This document shows positions 47,223 to 56,655 of a stretch of DNA of 64,000 nucleotides, one piece after another. Position numbers and translations under genes: made by a program. Under the pieces are notes generated by a model. It was given only the letters and a program-made list of their open reading frames with translations, searched no databases and was not told where the DNA came from. The DNA is from Caldanaerobacter subterraneus. GTDB lineage: Bacteria > Bacillota > Thermoanaerobacteria > Thermoanaerobacterales > Thermoanaerobacteraceae. Position 1 is the first letter of the stretch. Each line of letters opens with the position of its first letter. The stretch is from assembly GCF_004345675.1 (NCBI RefSeq), contig NZ_SLWU01000016.1:1-64000 (forward strand). The letters are read 5' to 3'.

Positions 47223-48238
47223 TTCAATACCTCCTCAATATTTTTAATCACTAAGTCCACAAGCTTAACTGTATTTTCAAAGTCACTCAGCTTAGCTACA
47301 GAGTTGAAAGAATGGATGTATCTACAAGGCACAGAAATAGCTACTGTCTTTATTCCTCCTTTTGTAAGGTGTATTTTACCTGCATCATTTCCACCGCTCG
47401 CTATTCTCCTAAACTGATAAGGTACATTATTCTCTTCTGCTATCCTGACAACCTTATCAATAATCTTTCTGTCATACAAAGTAGTTCTATCCATAAGTGA
47501 AATTGCAGGTCCTTTCCCCAGCTCTGTGGAAACCAGATGAGGCTCTGAATCCACAACATCCGCAGCTACAGTCCCTTCCACAACTATCGCAAAATCAGGC
47601 TCTACATTATAAGCCGCAACACCCGCTCCTCTTAAACCAACCTCTTCTTGCACTGAAAAAGCCGCGCAAACAGGATATTCATATGTATTTTTCAAAATTT
47701 CTATTAATACATTACAGCCTATTCTATCGTCCAAAGCCTTTGCCTTAACATAGCCATCCCCTAAAATCTCGAAATTTGATTCAAAGTAAACATAGTCACC
47801 GGGTGAAATGTGCTTTAAAGCTTCTTCTTTAGATGCTGCTCCAATGTCTATATAGAGTTCATCAAAGTCAAGAGGTTTTTCCTGCTCTCCTTTTTTCTGA
47901 AGATGTATAGGTTTTGCACCTATTACCCCGTTTATCTTCTTCTCCCCTACCTTTACTGCTTTGGCTACCAGAATACGGTTGTCAACTCCGCCCACAGGAG
48001 AAAAACTTAATGTCCCGTCTTCATTTACAGACTTCACCATTAAAGCAACTTCATCCATGTGAGCAGCCAGCATCACCTTTGGCTTTTCCTTTTTCCCTTT
48101 TTTGCAGGCTATCAAATTCCCAATTCTATCCACATAAAGCTCATCCACATAAGGTTTAACTATCTCTTTTATCTTCTCTCTTACCTCTTTTTCATCTCCA
48201 GAAGCACCTAAAAGCTCAGTTAACTCCTTTAATAACAT
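47219..48238 (-). CDS. M42-family aminopeptidase, second of three
   Basis: This 339-aa paralog has motifs LAAHMDEVALMVKS, KALDDRIGCNV, FSVQEEVGLRGAG and CRYIHSFNSV. The metal-binding Asp seen in its neighbours (AVDVT, AIDVT) is Glu here (VVEGT), a natural variant in the family that may change preference. TTGGAGGGAC precedes ATG 48238, which overlaps the upstream gene by ten bases. Confidence 0.92.
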   Translation of the reverse strand: MLLKELTELLGASGDEKEVREKIKEIVKPYVDELYVDRIGNLIACKKGKKEKPKVMLAAHMDEVALMVKSVNEDGTLSFSPVGGVDNRILVAKAVKVGEKKINGVIGAKPIHLQKKGEQEKPLDFDELYIDIGAASKEEALKHISPGDYVYFESNFEILGDGYVKAKALDDRIGCNVLIEILKNTYEYPVCAAFSVQEEVGLRGAGVAAYNVEPDFAIVVEGTVAADVVDSEPHLVSTELGKGPAISLMDRTTLYDRKIIDKVVRIAEENNVPYQFRRIASGGNDAGKIHLTKGGIKTVAISVPCRYIHSFNSVAKLSDFENTVKLVDLVIKNIEEVLK

Positions 48239-49269
48239 AAATGTCCCTCCAATTCCTCAGGCAGATTGGCAATATAGTGTGCCAGCAGTCTGCCGCTTTC
48301 TATTATGTCTTTCATATTAGCAGTTTCCACAGAAGTATGCATGTACTTCAAAGGTATTGACACAAGCCCTGTAGGAACTCCTTTTTTTGACACCTGGATT
48401 GCCCATGCATCAGTGCCTGAATGCCCAGGAAGCGGCTCTATCTGATAATTTATATTGTATTTTTTCGCTATATCTACAAGCCCTTTATATACAGCAGGAT
48501 GAATATTAGGCCCCTTCCCAATCGCAGGCCCTTTCCCTATCTCTATGTCGCGGCTAACTCCCCTCGCTTTCGCATGAGTCACATCAATCGCTATAGCTAT
48601 GTCAGGTTCAATATTGTAAGAAGAAGTTATAGCTCCTCTTACCCCCACCTCTTCCTGAAGAGTAGCTACAGCATACACGTCGTGATAATGGTACATCTTC
48701 CTTAGTTCATCAAGGCATACTGCCATCACCACAACCCCTGCCCTATCGTCTAAAGCCTTTCCTGAAACATTATCATTCAAAAGTTCTCTAAACTCCCTTT
48801 TCACAGTTATAATATCTCCAATGCTTACCAGCTTCTCTACTTCCTCTTTCGGAAGCCCTACGTCTACGTACATATCGTCTATTTTTATTGCCTTCTCCAT
48901 ATCTTCGGAGGATAAGAGATGAGGCGGTTTACTCCCTATAACTCCCAATAATTCTTTTTTACCGTGCACTATGACTTCTTGAGAAGGAAGGGTTCTTTGG
49001 TCCACTCCTCCAACCGGTGTAAATTTTATAAATCCTTTCTCATCAATATCTTTCACCATAAGCCCTATTTCATCCAAATGGGCTGCCAGCATCACCTTAT
49101 ACTTGCCCTTTAAACCCTTCTTTTTAAAAATTAAATTTCCAAAATTGTCCTCTAGAACTTCATCGGAAATCTCTTCAAATTCTTTTTTCAAAAGCTGATA
49201 AATTCCTCTTTCATGTCCGGAGACCCCGTGACTTTCACTAAGCTTTTTTAACAGCTCCTTATAATCCAT
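48229..49269 (-). CDS. M42-family aminopeptidase, first of three
   Basis: This 346-aa first gene of the tandem operon has motifs LAAHLDEIGLMVKD, KALDDRAGVVVM, ATLQEEVGVRGA, AIDVTHAK and MHTSVETANMKD. All metal ligands are present. GGGAAGGGGT precedes ATG 49269. The three paralogs differ enough to be old duplicates, and all are translationally coupled, suggesting a mixed-subunit or broad-specificity peptide-trimming system. Confidence 0.93.
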   Translation of the reverse strand: MDYKELLKKLSESHGVSGHERGIYQLLKKEFEEISDEVLEDNFGNLIFKKKGLKGKYKVMLAAHLDEIGLMVKDIDEKGFIKFTPVGGVDQRTLPSQEVIVHGKKELLGVIGSKPPHLLSSEDMEKAIKIDDMYVDVGLPKEEVEKLVSIGDIITVKREFRELLNDNVSGKALDDRAGVVVMAVCLDELRKMYHYHDVYAVATLQEEVGVRGAITSSYNIEPDIAIAIDVTHAKARGVSRDIEIGKGPAIGKGPNIHPAVYKGLVDIAKKYNINYQIEPLPGHSGTDAWAIQVSKKGVPTGLVSIPLKYMHTSVETANMKDIIESGRLLAHYIANLPEELEGHLCY

Positions 49270-49419
49270 TTTCTACCCCTTCCCATCTAATTTTATTAAA
49301 CAAAGTGGTAAAATTCTGCTTTTGCCCTTCCTGAGTTTATTATTTCTACATAAATCTCTAAAATCCTTCTCCAATTTTTCGTCTTCTAAAGATATTTTAA
49401 AAAAATCAACTCTACCCCC

Positions 49420-49469
49420 TTGACAAAATAGTTTTATACTGTTATATTATAATATAACAGTATAAAACT
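49420..49469 (+). promoter_or_regulatory. YtrA-type operon promoter inside a perfect 40-bp palindrome
   Basis: TTGACA (49420-49425) and TATATT (49443-49448) are 17 bases apart. A perfect palindrome with arms 49430-49449 and 49450-49469 (each containing TACTGTTATATTA) spans the spacer, the -10 box and the likely start point. It is the probable operator of the GntR-type regulator encoded in the operon. Confidence 0.88.
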
Positions 49470-49485
49470 TGGGAGGTCATTTCAT

Positions 49486-50604
49486 ATGCATCAAAATCTA
49501 ATTGAAACAATCGCGTTTTTAGCATCTTTTACACTTGTAGTAGGAGGCTTAGCATTTTTATTTTCAGACAAGGCTTCAAATATACCTTTGCTAAAAACCC
49601 TAAAAGAGAGCTCTATCGCAAAAATAGCAGCATCAGGAGCTTTTGCCTTAATCGCCTGGTTTTTACCCTGGATTTCACTGAAAGTACTTTTTCTCGCTTT
49701 GGCTTTTGTGCTACTTCTGAGCATTTTTCCTCTCAAAAAAACTCTCTCTCCTCTTGGGACAGTTATTCTCATATTTTTTCTTATAATAATCGCTCTGGGA
49801 CTTTTAGCAATACCTGTAGGTTTTTGGACCTATTCTAACATCTTAAAAATCGCCACAGGTACCCTGCCGCAGATAAATATAAACATACCTCCAATAGATA
49901 TTTCTAACTCCTCAGGAGACGTCGTTATTAATCGCTTAGATAAAAAAGTACTTCCTGATACAGAAATACCTCTAGAAGACGTACAAAATATCCAAATTTC
50001 GACATATTCAGGCATGGAATTAGAATTTACAAAAACTAACACTATTGAAATTCCTTCTGATTTTGTCGTGAAAAAAGAGGGAGAAAACTTAATTTTATCA
50101 GAACTAAGCCAAAAAAACGTAACTTATGTAATAAAAGTGGGAACCCTCTCCCCAAAAAACCTTAAGATAAATTGTTCAGGAATTAAAATCACTGGAAAAG
50201 CTGACTTAAAAGATTTCTCACTGAATTGCAATGGCGCTAAAATGAATGCTGACATAACCTCAGAAAAAGAAACTTCAATCCACTGTAGCGGCTTGAACCT
50301 GACCGGAAAACTGCGCGGAGAAAATTTAAATATCGATGCAGACGGCATTAACATGTCTGGAGAATTATATTTTGATAAAATTTCTATCAATTCTTCGGGA
50401 ATAAATATTCACACCTCTGCAAAATTTAAGGACTTTAAAATAAGTTCTTCAGGTTTCAATGGAATTATCGAAATTTTGAATTCCTCAAATGAGAGGGGAA
50501 ACTTATTAATTGACAGCGATGGCGGTTTAGCAAGAGTTATTAACAAAAATAACGCTCCTGTAGAAATAAAAACTCACGGTTTTATAAAACTTGTAAAAGA
50601 GTGA
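49486..50604 (+). CDS. Membrane protein with C-terminal DUF4097-like beta-solenoid domain
   Basis: This 372-aa protein has four hydrophobic segments in residues 10-125, then a beta-rich domain (150-372). Its short repeats (ITGKADLKDFSLNCNGAKM, LNLTGKLRGENLNID, ISINSSGINIH) are typical of the DUF4097/toast-rack adhesin-like fold. No function is known, but such proteins occur with YtrA-type regulators and ABC exporters and may sense or bind the envelope. GGGAGGTCATTTC precedes ATG 49486. It is the first gene of the operon. Confidence 0.8.
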   Translation: MHQNLIETIAFLASFTLVVGGLAFLFSDKASNIPLLKTLKESSIAKIAASGAFALIAWFLPWISLKVLFLALAFVLLLSIFPLKKTLSPLGTVILIFFLIIIALGLLAIPVGFWTYSNILKIATGTLPQININIPPIDISNSSGDVVINRLDKKVLPDTEIPLEDVQNIQISTYSGMELEFTKTNTIEIPSDFVVKKEGENLILSELSQKNVTYVIKVGTLSPKNLKINCSGIKITGKADLKDFSLNCNGAKMNADITSEKETSIHCSGLNLTGKLRGENLNIDADGINMSGELYFDKISINSSGINIHTSAKFKDFKISSSGFNGIIEILNSSNERGNLLIDSDGGLARVINKNNAPVEIKTHGFIKLVKE

Positions 50605-50613
50605 GGGTAAAAG

Positions 50614-50970
50614 ATGTTAAGAAAAGTTGATAAACACAGTGGAGTACCTGCATATTTACAAATAGTAAACATGATAAAATCCGAAATTTTATTGGGAAAT
50701 CTCCAAAAAGGCGCTCAATTACCTTCCGTAAGAGATTTGCAGGTAATTTTCGATGTCAATATAAACACTGTATTAAAAGCACTGGAAAAACTCAAAAACG
50801 AAGGGTATATAGAATCAGAGCAGGGAGTCGGCTATTTTGTAAAAAAAGACATTGATGTAAACAAAGAAGTGATAGAGATAATAAGAGAATGTGTGTCAAA
50901 GCTCAAAAATGGCCGGATAGACTACTATACAGCAATGTTAATTTTTGAGGAGGTCTGGAAAAATGAATGA
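50614..50970 (+). CDS. GntR-family regulator, YtrA subfamily
   Basis: This 118-aa regulator is a GntR winged helix (residues 10-75: GVPAYLQIVNMIKSEILLG, LPSVRDLQVIFDVNINTVLKALEKL) followed by a short dimerisation helix. That short form defines the YtrA subfamily. Such regulators usually repress their own operon of ABC transporters until antibiotics or envelope stress appear. The palindrome at 49430-49469 is its likely site. Its stop codon overlaps the next start (ATGA). Confidence 0.9.
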   Translation: MLRKVDKHSGVPAYLQIVNMIKSEILLGNLQKGAQLPSVRDLQVIFDVNINTVLKALEKLKNEGYIESEQGVGYFVKKDIDVNKEVIEIIRECVSKLKNGRIDYYTAMLIFEEVWKNE

Positions 50971-51553
50971 AATGATAAGTAAAATGGACGTGTATATACA
51001 AAAAGAAGTAAAAGAAAAAGCTGTACGAATATTTCTCCTTACTTTTCTTCTTCTTATACCGGGGATATTCATAAAAACGATAGTTTTGCTATTTTTCTCT
51101 GCCAGCTTTATAGTATACGATATAAGGCACCAGAACGCAGAACTTCTATATTTTCTGCCTTTTTCCAGAAAGGAATTGTTTTTCTATAATCTCATTTTCT
51201 TGAGCCTAATTGTAATTGCAACATCCAGTATTTCTGCTATCTTTGTAGGTATTACTTTAATAGACAAATTAAAAATAATTTTACAAAGTTTAATCCTTCT
51301 CTTTGCAATATTTGGGCTTCAAATGACCTTTTCAGGATTTGAAATGGACGGCCTTGTCTGGAGCGTACTGATAGTGCTTTTAGACATGATTTTTGGATAT
51401 ATTGGCAGCCCGAATATAAACAGCACTCTATTTAATCCCTACAGCTTAATAAGCTTTACTAGACAGGGAAACTTGGTTTTGTCATTTATATACTCTTCTC
51501 TAATCTCCTTTTTGGGTTATTGGTCATATGTAATAAAAGGTGGTGAAAATTAA
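50963..51553 (+). CDS. ABC transporter membrane protein of the YtrA-type operon
   Basis: This 196-aa protein has about six hydrophobic segments (first at residues 20-55, VRIFLLTFLLLIPGIFIKTI). ATG 50963 follows GAGGAGGTC and overlaps the regulator's stop codon. It has no strong family motif that I recognise, but its place between regulator and ATPase and its DIRHQNAELLYFLPFSRKEL loop, common in ABC-2-like exporters, support a permease role. Confidence 0.78.
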   Translation: MNEMISKMDVYIQKEVKEKAVRIFLLTFLLLIPGIFIKTIVLLFFSASFIVYDIRHQNAELLYFLPFSRKELFFYNLIFLSLIVIATSSISAIFVGITLIDKLKIILQSLILLFAIFGLQMTFSGFEMDGLVWSVLIVLLDMIFGYIGSPNINSTLFNPYSLISFTRQGNLVLSFIYSSLISFLGYWSYVIKGGEN

Positions 51554-52347
51554 TGTATGTAGTAGAAGTAAAAAATTTAAGCAAACAAATAGATGGGAAA
51601 CAAATACTCTCAAGTGTCAGCTTTAAAGTACAGGAAGGAGAAATAATGGCACTTGTGGGTCCAAATGGCGCAGGAAAAACTACAACATTAAAATGCATAA
51701 TGAATGCTATGAAAAAAGACTCTGGTGAAATATTCATATTTGAAAAGCCTTTTCACCCCTCCATAAAAAAGGATATAGCCTTCGTCACAGAACACAGAAA
51801 GGTCTTTAGCAATTTACAGTTAGCAGATTACTACAAAATGTACAAAACATTATACCCTTTGTGGGACGATACTTTTTTTAAAAATTTTCTTTCCAAATAT
51901 GGATTCAATCTAAATGATGAAATGCAAAAATTTTCAAGAGGTCAAAAAACTCTAATACTTGCAATTCTGGCTTTCTCAACAAATGCAAAACTCATAATAC
52001 TTGATGAACCTACACAGCACCTTGACCCAGCTACAAGATTTGAACTAATTGAAATTATAAAGCAGTATGTCAATGAGAAAAAAGGCACAATACTTCTTTC
52101 ATCCCATGAAATATTTGAATTAGAAGAATACGCAACAAGTTTTGCTATAATAAAAGATGGGAAAATACTCTATACAGACTCAATAGATGAGGCAAAACAA
52201 AAGCACAGAATAGTTAGTCTAAACGAAAACATAAAAGGGGCAAAAGTAATTGCAGTGATGAATAACGAAGTTTTAGTACAAACCGAAGAAGATATAGGCG
52301 AATATCCTCGTCTAAATCAAATAATCGTAGGCTACCTAAAAACCTAA
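51553..52347 (+). CDS. ABC transporter ATP-binding protein of the YtrA-type operon
   Basis: This 264-aa single ATPase has Walker A GPNGAGKTTTLK (residues 36-47), Q-loop near IAFVTEHRK, signature-like FSRGQKTLILAI and Walker B KLIILDEPTQHLDP. The signature is FSRGQ instead of LSGGQ, as in several YtrB-like exporters. ATG overlaps the permease stop (TAATG). With the permease it forms an exporter whose substrate is unknown. Confidence 0.9.
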   Translation: MYVVEVKNLSKQIDGKQILSSVSFKVQEGEIMALVGPNGAGKTTTLKCIMNAMKKDSGEIFIFEKPFHPSIKKDIAFVTEHRKVFSNLQLADYYKMYKTLYPLWDDTFFKNFLSKYGFNLNDEMQKFSRGQKTLILAILAFSTNAKLIILDEPTQHLDPATRFELIEIIKQYVNEKKGTILLSSHEIFELEEYATSFAIIKDGKILYTDSIDEAKQKHRIVSLNENIKGAKVIAVMNNEVLVQTEEDIGEYPRLNQIIVGYLKT

Positions 52348-52424
52348 GGGGACAGTAATAGAACAAAAACCTGTCCCCCTAACAAACAAAGCAAACAAAA
52401 GGGGACGGTTCCTTTTGTCTGATT
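52347..52424. repeat. GGGGACGGTTCC repeat, copy 3, with degenerate pair
   Basis: AGGGGACAG (52347-52355) pairs with CTGTCCCCCT (52371-52380). Then CAAAAGGGGACGGTTCCTTT and TGTCTGATTTTT follow at 52394-52424, matching the right flank of copy 2. It lies at the 3' end of the YtrA-type operon and may terminate it. Confidence 0.8.
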
Positions 52425-52516
52425 TTTAAATGCATAAAAAATATTAGTGGTTTGCTTTGGAAACTTTCCCATAAAGCAAACCGCTTTTTTTGGTAATTTA
52501 ACCTTTTGAGGTTTTC

Positions 52517-52992
52517 TTATTCTCCCAATTTCCACAGTTCTTCTATATACTCGAAATTTACCTCCCCATTTAATATCTCATACGTATTATGGCTGACATA
52601 TAAAAATAAACGTCTCTCAATTACGTCAGGAGAAATATCTAAAATGCGAGGAGTATCCTTTGCGATGCTTATAGTGAGAGTATAAATTTTGTAATCTTTC
52701 TCCCCTTCAAAGCTAATTGAATAGCCACTTTTCCAGTAATCATAGTTTTTCCCATTGTCTTCTTTTAAATCAAAATTTTTAAAATACCTTAGTATTTCTT
52801 TTATTTTATTCGGATTTTTTATTACTCTCATTTCAAAATCGTTATCTTGATATTTTATTATAGTAGCATCACTAAAGGATATGCCAGAATAGTGGGAAAG
52901 AATTAGATTGTTAAAAGTTCCATTCCGAGGATAAAAACATATACCAGCAAAAATGCCACAGAGAGCAATAGTATTATAAAAAATTTTTTCAT
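52517..52992 (-). pseudogene. Small secreted protein, frameshifted (function unknown)
   Basis: ATG 52992, behind GGAGAGGAGA, opens a signal-like sequence MKKFFIILLLSVAFLLVYVF. A run of five T (52933-52937) is one base short: with six, the frame continues as YPRNGTFNNLILSHYSGISF to the 104-codon main frame ending FEYIEELWKLGE. The mature part (about 130 residues) has alternating beta strands and helices. I do not recognise the family. As read, the product would stop after 29 residues. Confidence 0.65.
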
Positions 52993-53060
52993 TCTCCTCT
53001 CCTGCCTTTTAAGACTTAAATATAGTTATCTTCATTAAATTTTTTCAATATATTTTTAGC

Positions 53061-53644
53061 CTATTTTAATACCTTTCTCCCTTCCTCAGGCAAATTAAAA
53101 CTCTCAATAAATGCTTGCCCATGATATACAGGTATTATACCCGACTCAACAGCAGGTTTTATAGGAACATGTTGCGCAACTATTACAGAACTAGGTGGTA
53201 TATCACCAAACATAGGTACAGGCGGCCAATATCTACCGTCAGGTGGAAAATATAAAAAGACAACTCCTTGAAGTGTGATGTATAAAAACTTATCCTTGGA
53301 ATCATTGTTAATAGATGTAGGGTCTGTTTTATCATCTTGAGAATAAATATATTTTTGCCACACTTTAGGTAATTTCCAATCATCAAATAAAACAGAATCA
53401 ACGCAATAATCTCTCCATATTCCTCCATAAATATCAGAACCATACACTGGTATTTGTGACATATCAAAAGATGGACTTTTCTTTAATTGTTTCAAAATTT
53501 CAACTTGAGAAATTGGATTTGCCAAATCAATGTTTTGTGTATTTTGAGACACTACTTTCTTAGATTCATATTTTGTAAATCCTCGGGATATCAGTATACC
53601 AATTATTAATCCAAGTATAAAAACAAAAAATATCTTATTTTCAC
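53061..53644 (-). pseudogene. Membrane-anchored protein, N-terminal frameshift (function unknown)
   Basis: GTG 53644 has GGAGGTAAAATAAG upstream but its frame stops after 12 codons. Adding one A to a run of four (53638-53641) joins it to KIFFVFILGLIIGILISRGF and then the long frame ending NLPEEGRKVLK. The repaired protein has one membrane anchor and an outer domain of about 160 residues rich in aromatic residues (YGGIWRDYCVDSVLFDDW, PPDGRYWPPVPMFG). Family not recognised. It faces the same way as the small secreted gene downstream. Confidence 0.65.
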
Positions 53645-53767
53645 CTTATTTTACCTCCAATTACTACTTTTAAAGATCTTTCATGTTCCAGCCGAGCATT
53701 CAATACCCCATTTGTACCAAATATTGTACTAAGATTCAATTTAGTGGACATCACAAAAATATTAAAA

Positions 53768-54487
53768 TCAATCTATCTTAAAGTTTTTAAACACATCTCT
53801 ATATTTTTCACTAAATGATATTTCAGCATTTTTTACATATTGGTGTATTACACTGTCAAAATATTTTTTGTATTCATTCTGCACCTCTACAGTCATTTTA
53901 TCTGCTTTTTTCAACTCACCTTTTTTAATTCCCTGGTCTACTATTAGATTATATAGTTTACCAAAAAGCAATATCCTTTCCGCATTGTATTTCTCATAAA
54001 CATTCCAGTATTCCTCTTGCGTCATGCCGCTTTTAGAAATCAATTCCTTTAGCTTCCTCTCTGCTTCCGGATATTCTTTGAATTTCTGCTTTTCTTTTTC
54101 AATATACGAATTTATTTCGTCTTCGGATACCTTTAAATTGTACTTCATAGCAAGATATTCTTCTACTTTTTCTCTTACCAATTTATTTAAGACAAAATTA
54201 TTTATATCGCTTATCTGTTCCCCTGATGCTAACGTCAATCCTTTGCGCAGTTCAAATTCATTTTTGTATATTGGTATTCCATTAACTTTTGCAATTACAT
54301 CACCCTCATTTATTTTTAAAACGCTCTTATTCTCTTTTAAAAAGCTGCCTATCTTTTCAATAACTTTATCAAACTGCAAGTTATTTGAATCGTCGTTTGC
54401 ATTTGAAACTGACAACGCAAATCCCGCCACACCAAGTGACAAAACAATGGCAAGAGTGATTAATAAAAATATTTTTGTTTTTCTCAT
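53768..54487 (-). CDS. SurA-N-domain (PpiC/SurA-like) secreted or membrane protein
   Basis: This 239-aa protein has an N-terminal signal/anchor (MRKTKIFLLITLAIVLSLGVAGFAL region, residues 1-27). The following domain has a segment typical of SurA/PrsA N-termini: VIAKVNGIPIYKNEFELRKG, then FVLNKLVREKVEEYLAMKYNLKVSEDEINSYI (key residues KLVREKV). No parvulin isomerase domain follows, so it could act only as a chaperone-like holdase. ATG 54487 follows GGAGGTGTG; the frame extends to 54496. Confidence 0.78.
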   Translation of the reverse strand: MRKTKIFLLITLAIVLSLGVAGFALSVSNANDDSNNLQFDKVIEKIGSFLKENKSVLKINEGDVIAKVNGIPIYKNEFELRKGLTLASGEQISDINNFVLNKLVREKVEEYLAMKYNLKVSEDEINSYIEKEKQKFKEYPEAERKLKELISKSGMTQEEYWNVYEKYNAERILLFGKLYNLIVDQGIKKGELKKADKMTVEVQNEYKKYFDSVIHQYVKNAEISFSEKYRDVFKNFKID

Positions 54488-54744
54488 TAACTTCACACCT
54501 CCAGATAATAAATCCTACTAACATTATACCATTTATTTCGCTTATCAGATACTACAAATTGGTTACAAATTATTAAATTTTTACTAATTCCCATACATTG
54601 CTTTCATTTTTTCTTTATATTAAAATATGTTTCCCCATTTTACACAGGTAGATTTGAAGTTATTTGAAATTTTCACTACTTTGTGTTATCCTTAATAAAT
54701 AAGCCCGACTGTTCTTCTCATTCTCCTACAAGGAGGCTCTTTTG

Positions 54745-55692
54745 ATGGAAACTTTCTTCTCTGCAGTCCAGGGAGTTCTTATAATCGTATTCATACTGGT
54801 GCTTGGTTATTATCTATCTAAAATAGGGTGGTTTGACAAATCAACATCAGAACTTTTTGCAAAGCTTGTAATTAATGTATCTTTACCTCTTAATATGATT
54901 GTAAACATTTCTACAACTTTTTCTAAAGAACAACTAGAACACTCAGTAAGAGGGCTTTTGATTCCATTTTTATCTATCCTTCTATCCTATGCTGTCGCCT
55001 ACATATTTGCTAGCATTTTTAAAATAAAAAAGGGAAGAAAAGGCGTGTTTGTAGTGATATTTTCCCTTTCAAATACTATATTTGTTGGTCTTCCTATGGC
55101 TCAAGCTCTTTTTGGAGATATAGCAACACCTTACACCCTTTTATACTACATGGCAAATACAACAATACTGTGGACTTTAGGAGTTTATAGCGTTATACGA
55201 GATGTGAATGAAAAAGAAAAAAATGTAGTAAATTGGGATACTGCAAAGAGAATATTCAATCCTCCTCTTTTAGGTTTTATAATAGGAGTAATTTTTGTGC
55301 TTGCAAATATTTCTCTTCCAAAATTTCTCTTTGAAAGCTTTAGAATGATTGGAAATCTCACTACTCCTTTATCAATATTCTACATTGGCATAGTCATTCA
55401 TGAAATGGGTTCTGATAAATTTAAACTTGACAAAGATGCCATTCTAGTTTTCATTGGGCGGTTTTTAATAACTCCTGCATTTGTATTGCTTCTAAACATA
55501 TTCATCCCTGTGCCAAAGCTTATGAGGGATGTATTTGTCATAATGTCAGCAATGCCTGTACTTGTAAATTCAGCAATTATAGCGAGAGTTTACGGGGCAG
55601 ATTATGAATTTGCCACAAGTATGATTACATATACAACAATATTAAGCGTTATCATAATGCCCTTTTACATGGTGTTATTAAGAATAATTTAA
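54745..55692 (+). CDS. AEC-family (auxin efflux carrier type) transporter
   Basis: This 315-aa membrane protein has ten hydrophobic segments in the 5+5 layout of the AEC family. Motifs are YYLSKIGWFDKSTSELFAKL, FSLSNTIFVGLPMAQALFG (conserved NT-FVGLPM) and, in the second half, MSAMPVLVNSAIIARVYGAD. Members export or exchange malate and other organic acids. AAGGAGG precedes ATG 54745. The gene stands alone; its 3' end overlaps the convergent hydrolase gene by 15 bases. The 250 bases before it contain only AT-rich promoter-like sequence. Confidence 0.9.
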   Translation: METFFSAVQGVLIIVFILVLGYYLSKIGWFDKSTSELFAKLVINVSLPLNMIVNISTTFSKEQLEHSVRGLLIPFLSILLSYAVAYIFASIFKIKKGRKGVFVVIFSLSNTIFVGLPMAQALFGDIATPYTLLYYMANTTILWTLGVYSVIRDVNEKEKNVVNWDTAKRIFNPPLLGFIIGVIFVLANISLPKFLFESFRMIGNLTTPLSIFYIGIVIHEMGSDKFKLDKDAILVFIGRFLITPAFVLLLNIFIPVPKLMRDVFVIMSAMPVLVNSAIIARVYGADYEFATSMITYTTILSVIIMPFYMVLLRII

Positions 55693-56619
55693 TACTTTCT
55701 TTTCAATCCATGTGAGAATATCTTTATAAACCTCCTCTTTCCCAACTTCATTGAGGAGTTCATGCCTTTTCCCCGGATAAAGCTTCATATCAACCTGTTT
55801 TAAACCTATACCTTTATATAGGTCATATAGCCTTTTTACCAATTTACCATATTCACCGACAGGGTCTTCTTCTCCTGAAATAATAAATAAAGGTAAATCC
55901 TTCGGTATTTTAACTAACCTCTGAGGCTTATATATATTTAATAGCCCTTTAAAGAAATAATAAAAAAATCCCGCTGTAAAGACGCCCCCACAGTAAGGGT
56001 CTTCTTCATATTTTTTAACTTCTTCTTTATCTGTTGAGAGCCACTCAAATTTGCTCAAGCTATCGCCCTTTATCCTTTTATTATAGCTTCCAAATGTAAG
56101 TCTATCTAAAACTTTACTCCTCTTTTTCTCACCAAAAAGTGTTTTCTCAATAAAAGCCAAAGCATAACCAAATCTAAGAGGCAATTCCTTAACTGCAGAG
56201 GAACCGCTCAATATAACGCCATTAACTTCTTTGCCATACCTTATCATAAACTCTTGAGCCACAAAAGATCCAAAACTATGTCCAAATATGACAATGGGAA
56301 GATTTCCGTATTTTTCTTTCAAAAACTTCATTATCAGATATTCATCTTCTACTATCTTATTAAAGCCATCTTTTCCTATGTAACCTACATTATCCAGGCT
56401 CCCTGCTGTTTTCCCGTGACCTCTATGGTCATCGGCACATACTACAAATCCTTTTTCATTCATATAACGGGCAAAATTTTGGTATCTTCCCCCGTGTTCA
56501 GCCATTCCATGAAATATCTGAATAATACCTCTGTAAATTTCTTCCGGCTCCCACAAATGAACATATATATCTGCCCCATCCTCCCCTTTTATAGAAAAAC
56601 CGTCAAAATTCTCTGCCAT
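55678..56619 (-). CDS. Alpha/beta hydrolase, monoacylglycerol lipase/lysophospholipase type
   Basis: This 313-aa cytoplasmic hydrolase has the nucleophile elbow in VIFGHSFGSFVAQEF (Ser about 116). The acid is in FIISGEEDPVGEYG, the base His in LYPGKRHELLNEVG, and the oxyanion region in QIFHGMAEHGGRY. This is the serine-aminopeptidase-S33/MGL-like pattern. AAAGAGGGGGAGCAAG precedes ATG 56619. It likely cleaves monoglycerides or lysolipids. Confidence 0.9.
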   Translation of the reverse strand: MAENFDGFSIKGEDGADIYVHLWEPEEIYRGIIQIFHGMAEHGGRYQNFARYMNEKGFVVCADDHRGHGKTAGSLDNVGYIGKDGFNKIVEDEYLIMKFLKEKYGNLPIVIFGHSFGSFVAQEFMIRYGKEVNGVILSGSSAVKELPLRFGYALAFIEKTLFGEKKRSKVLDRLTFGSYNKRIKGDSLSKFEWLSTDKEEVKKYEEDPYCGGVFTAGFFYYFFKGLLNIYKPQRLVKIPKDLPLFIISGEEDPVGEYGKLVKRLYDLYKGIGLKQVDMKLYPGKRHELLNEVGKEEVYKDILTWIEKKVLNYS

Positions 56620-56655
56620 CTTGCTCCCCCTCTTTAAACTTCTTTTACATAATAT

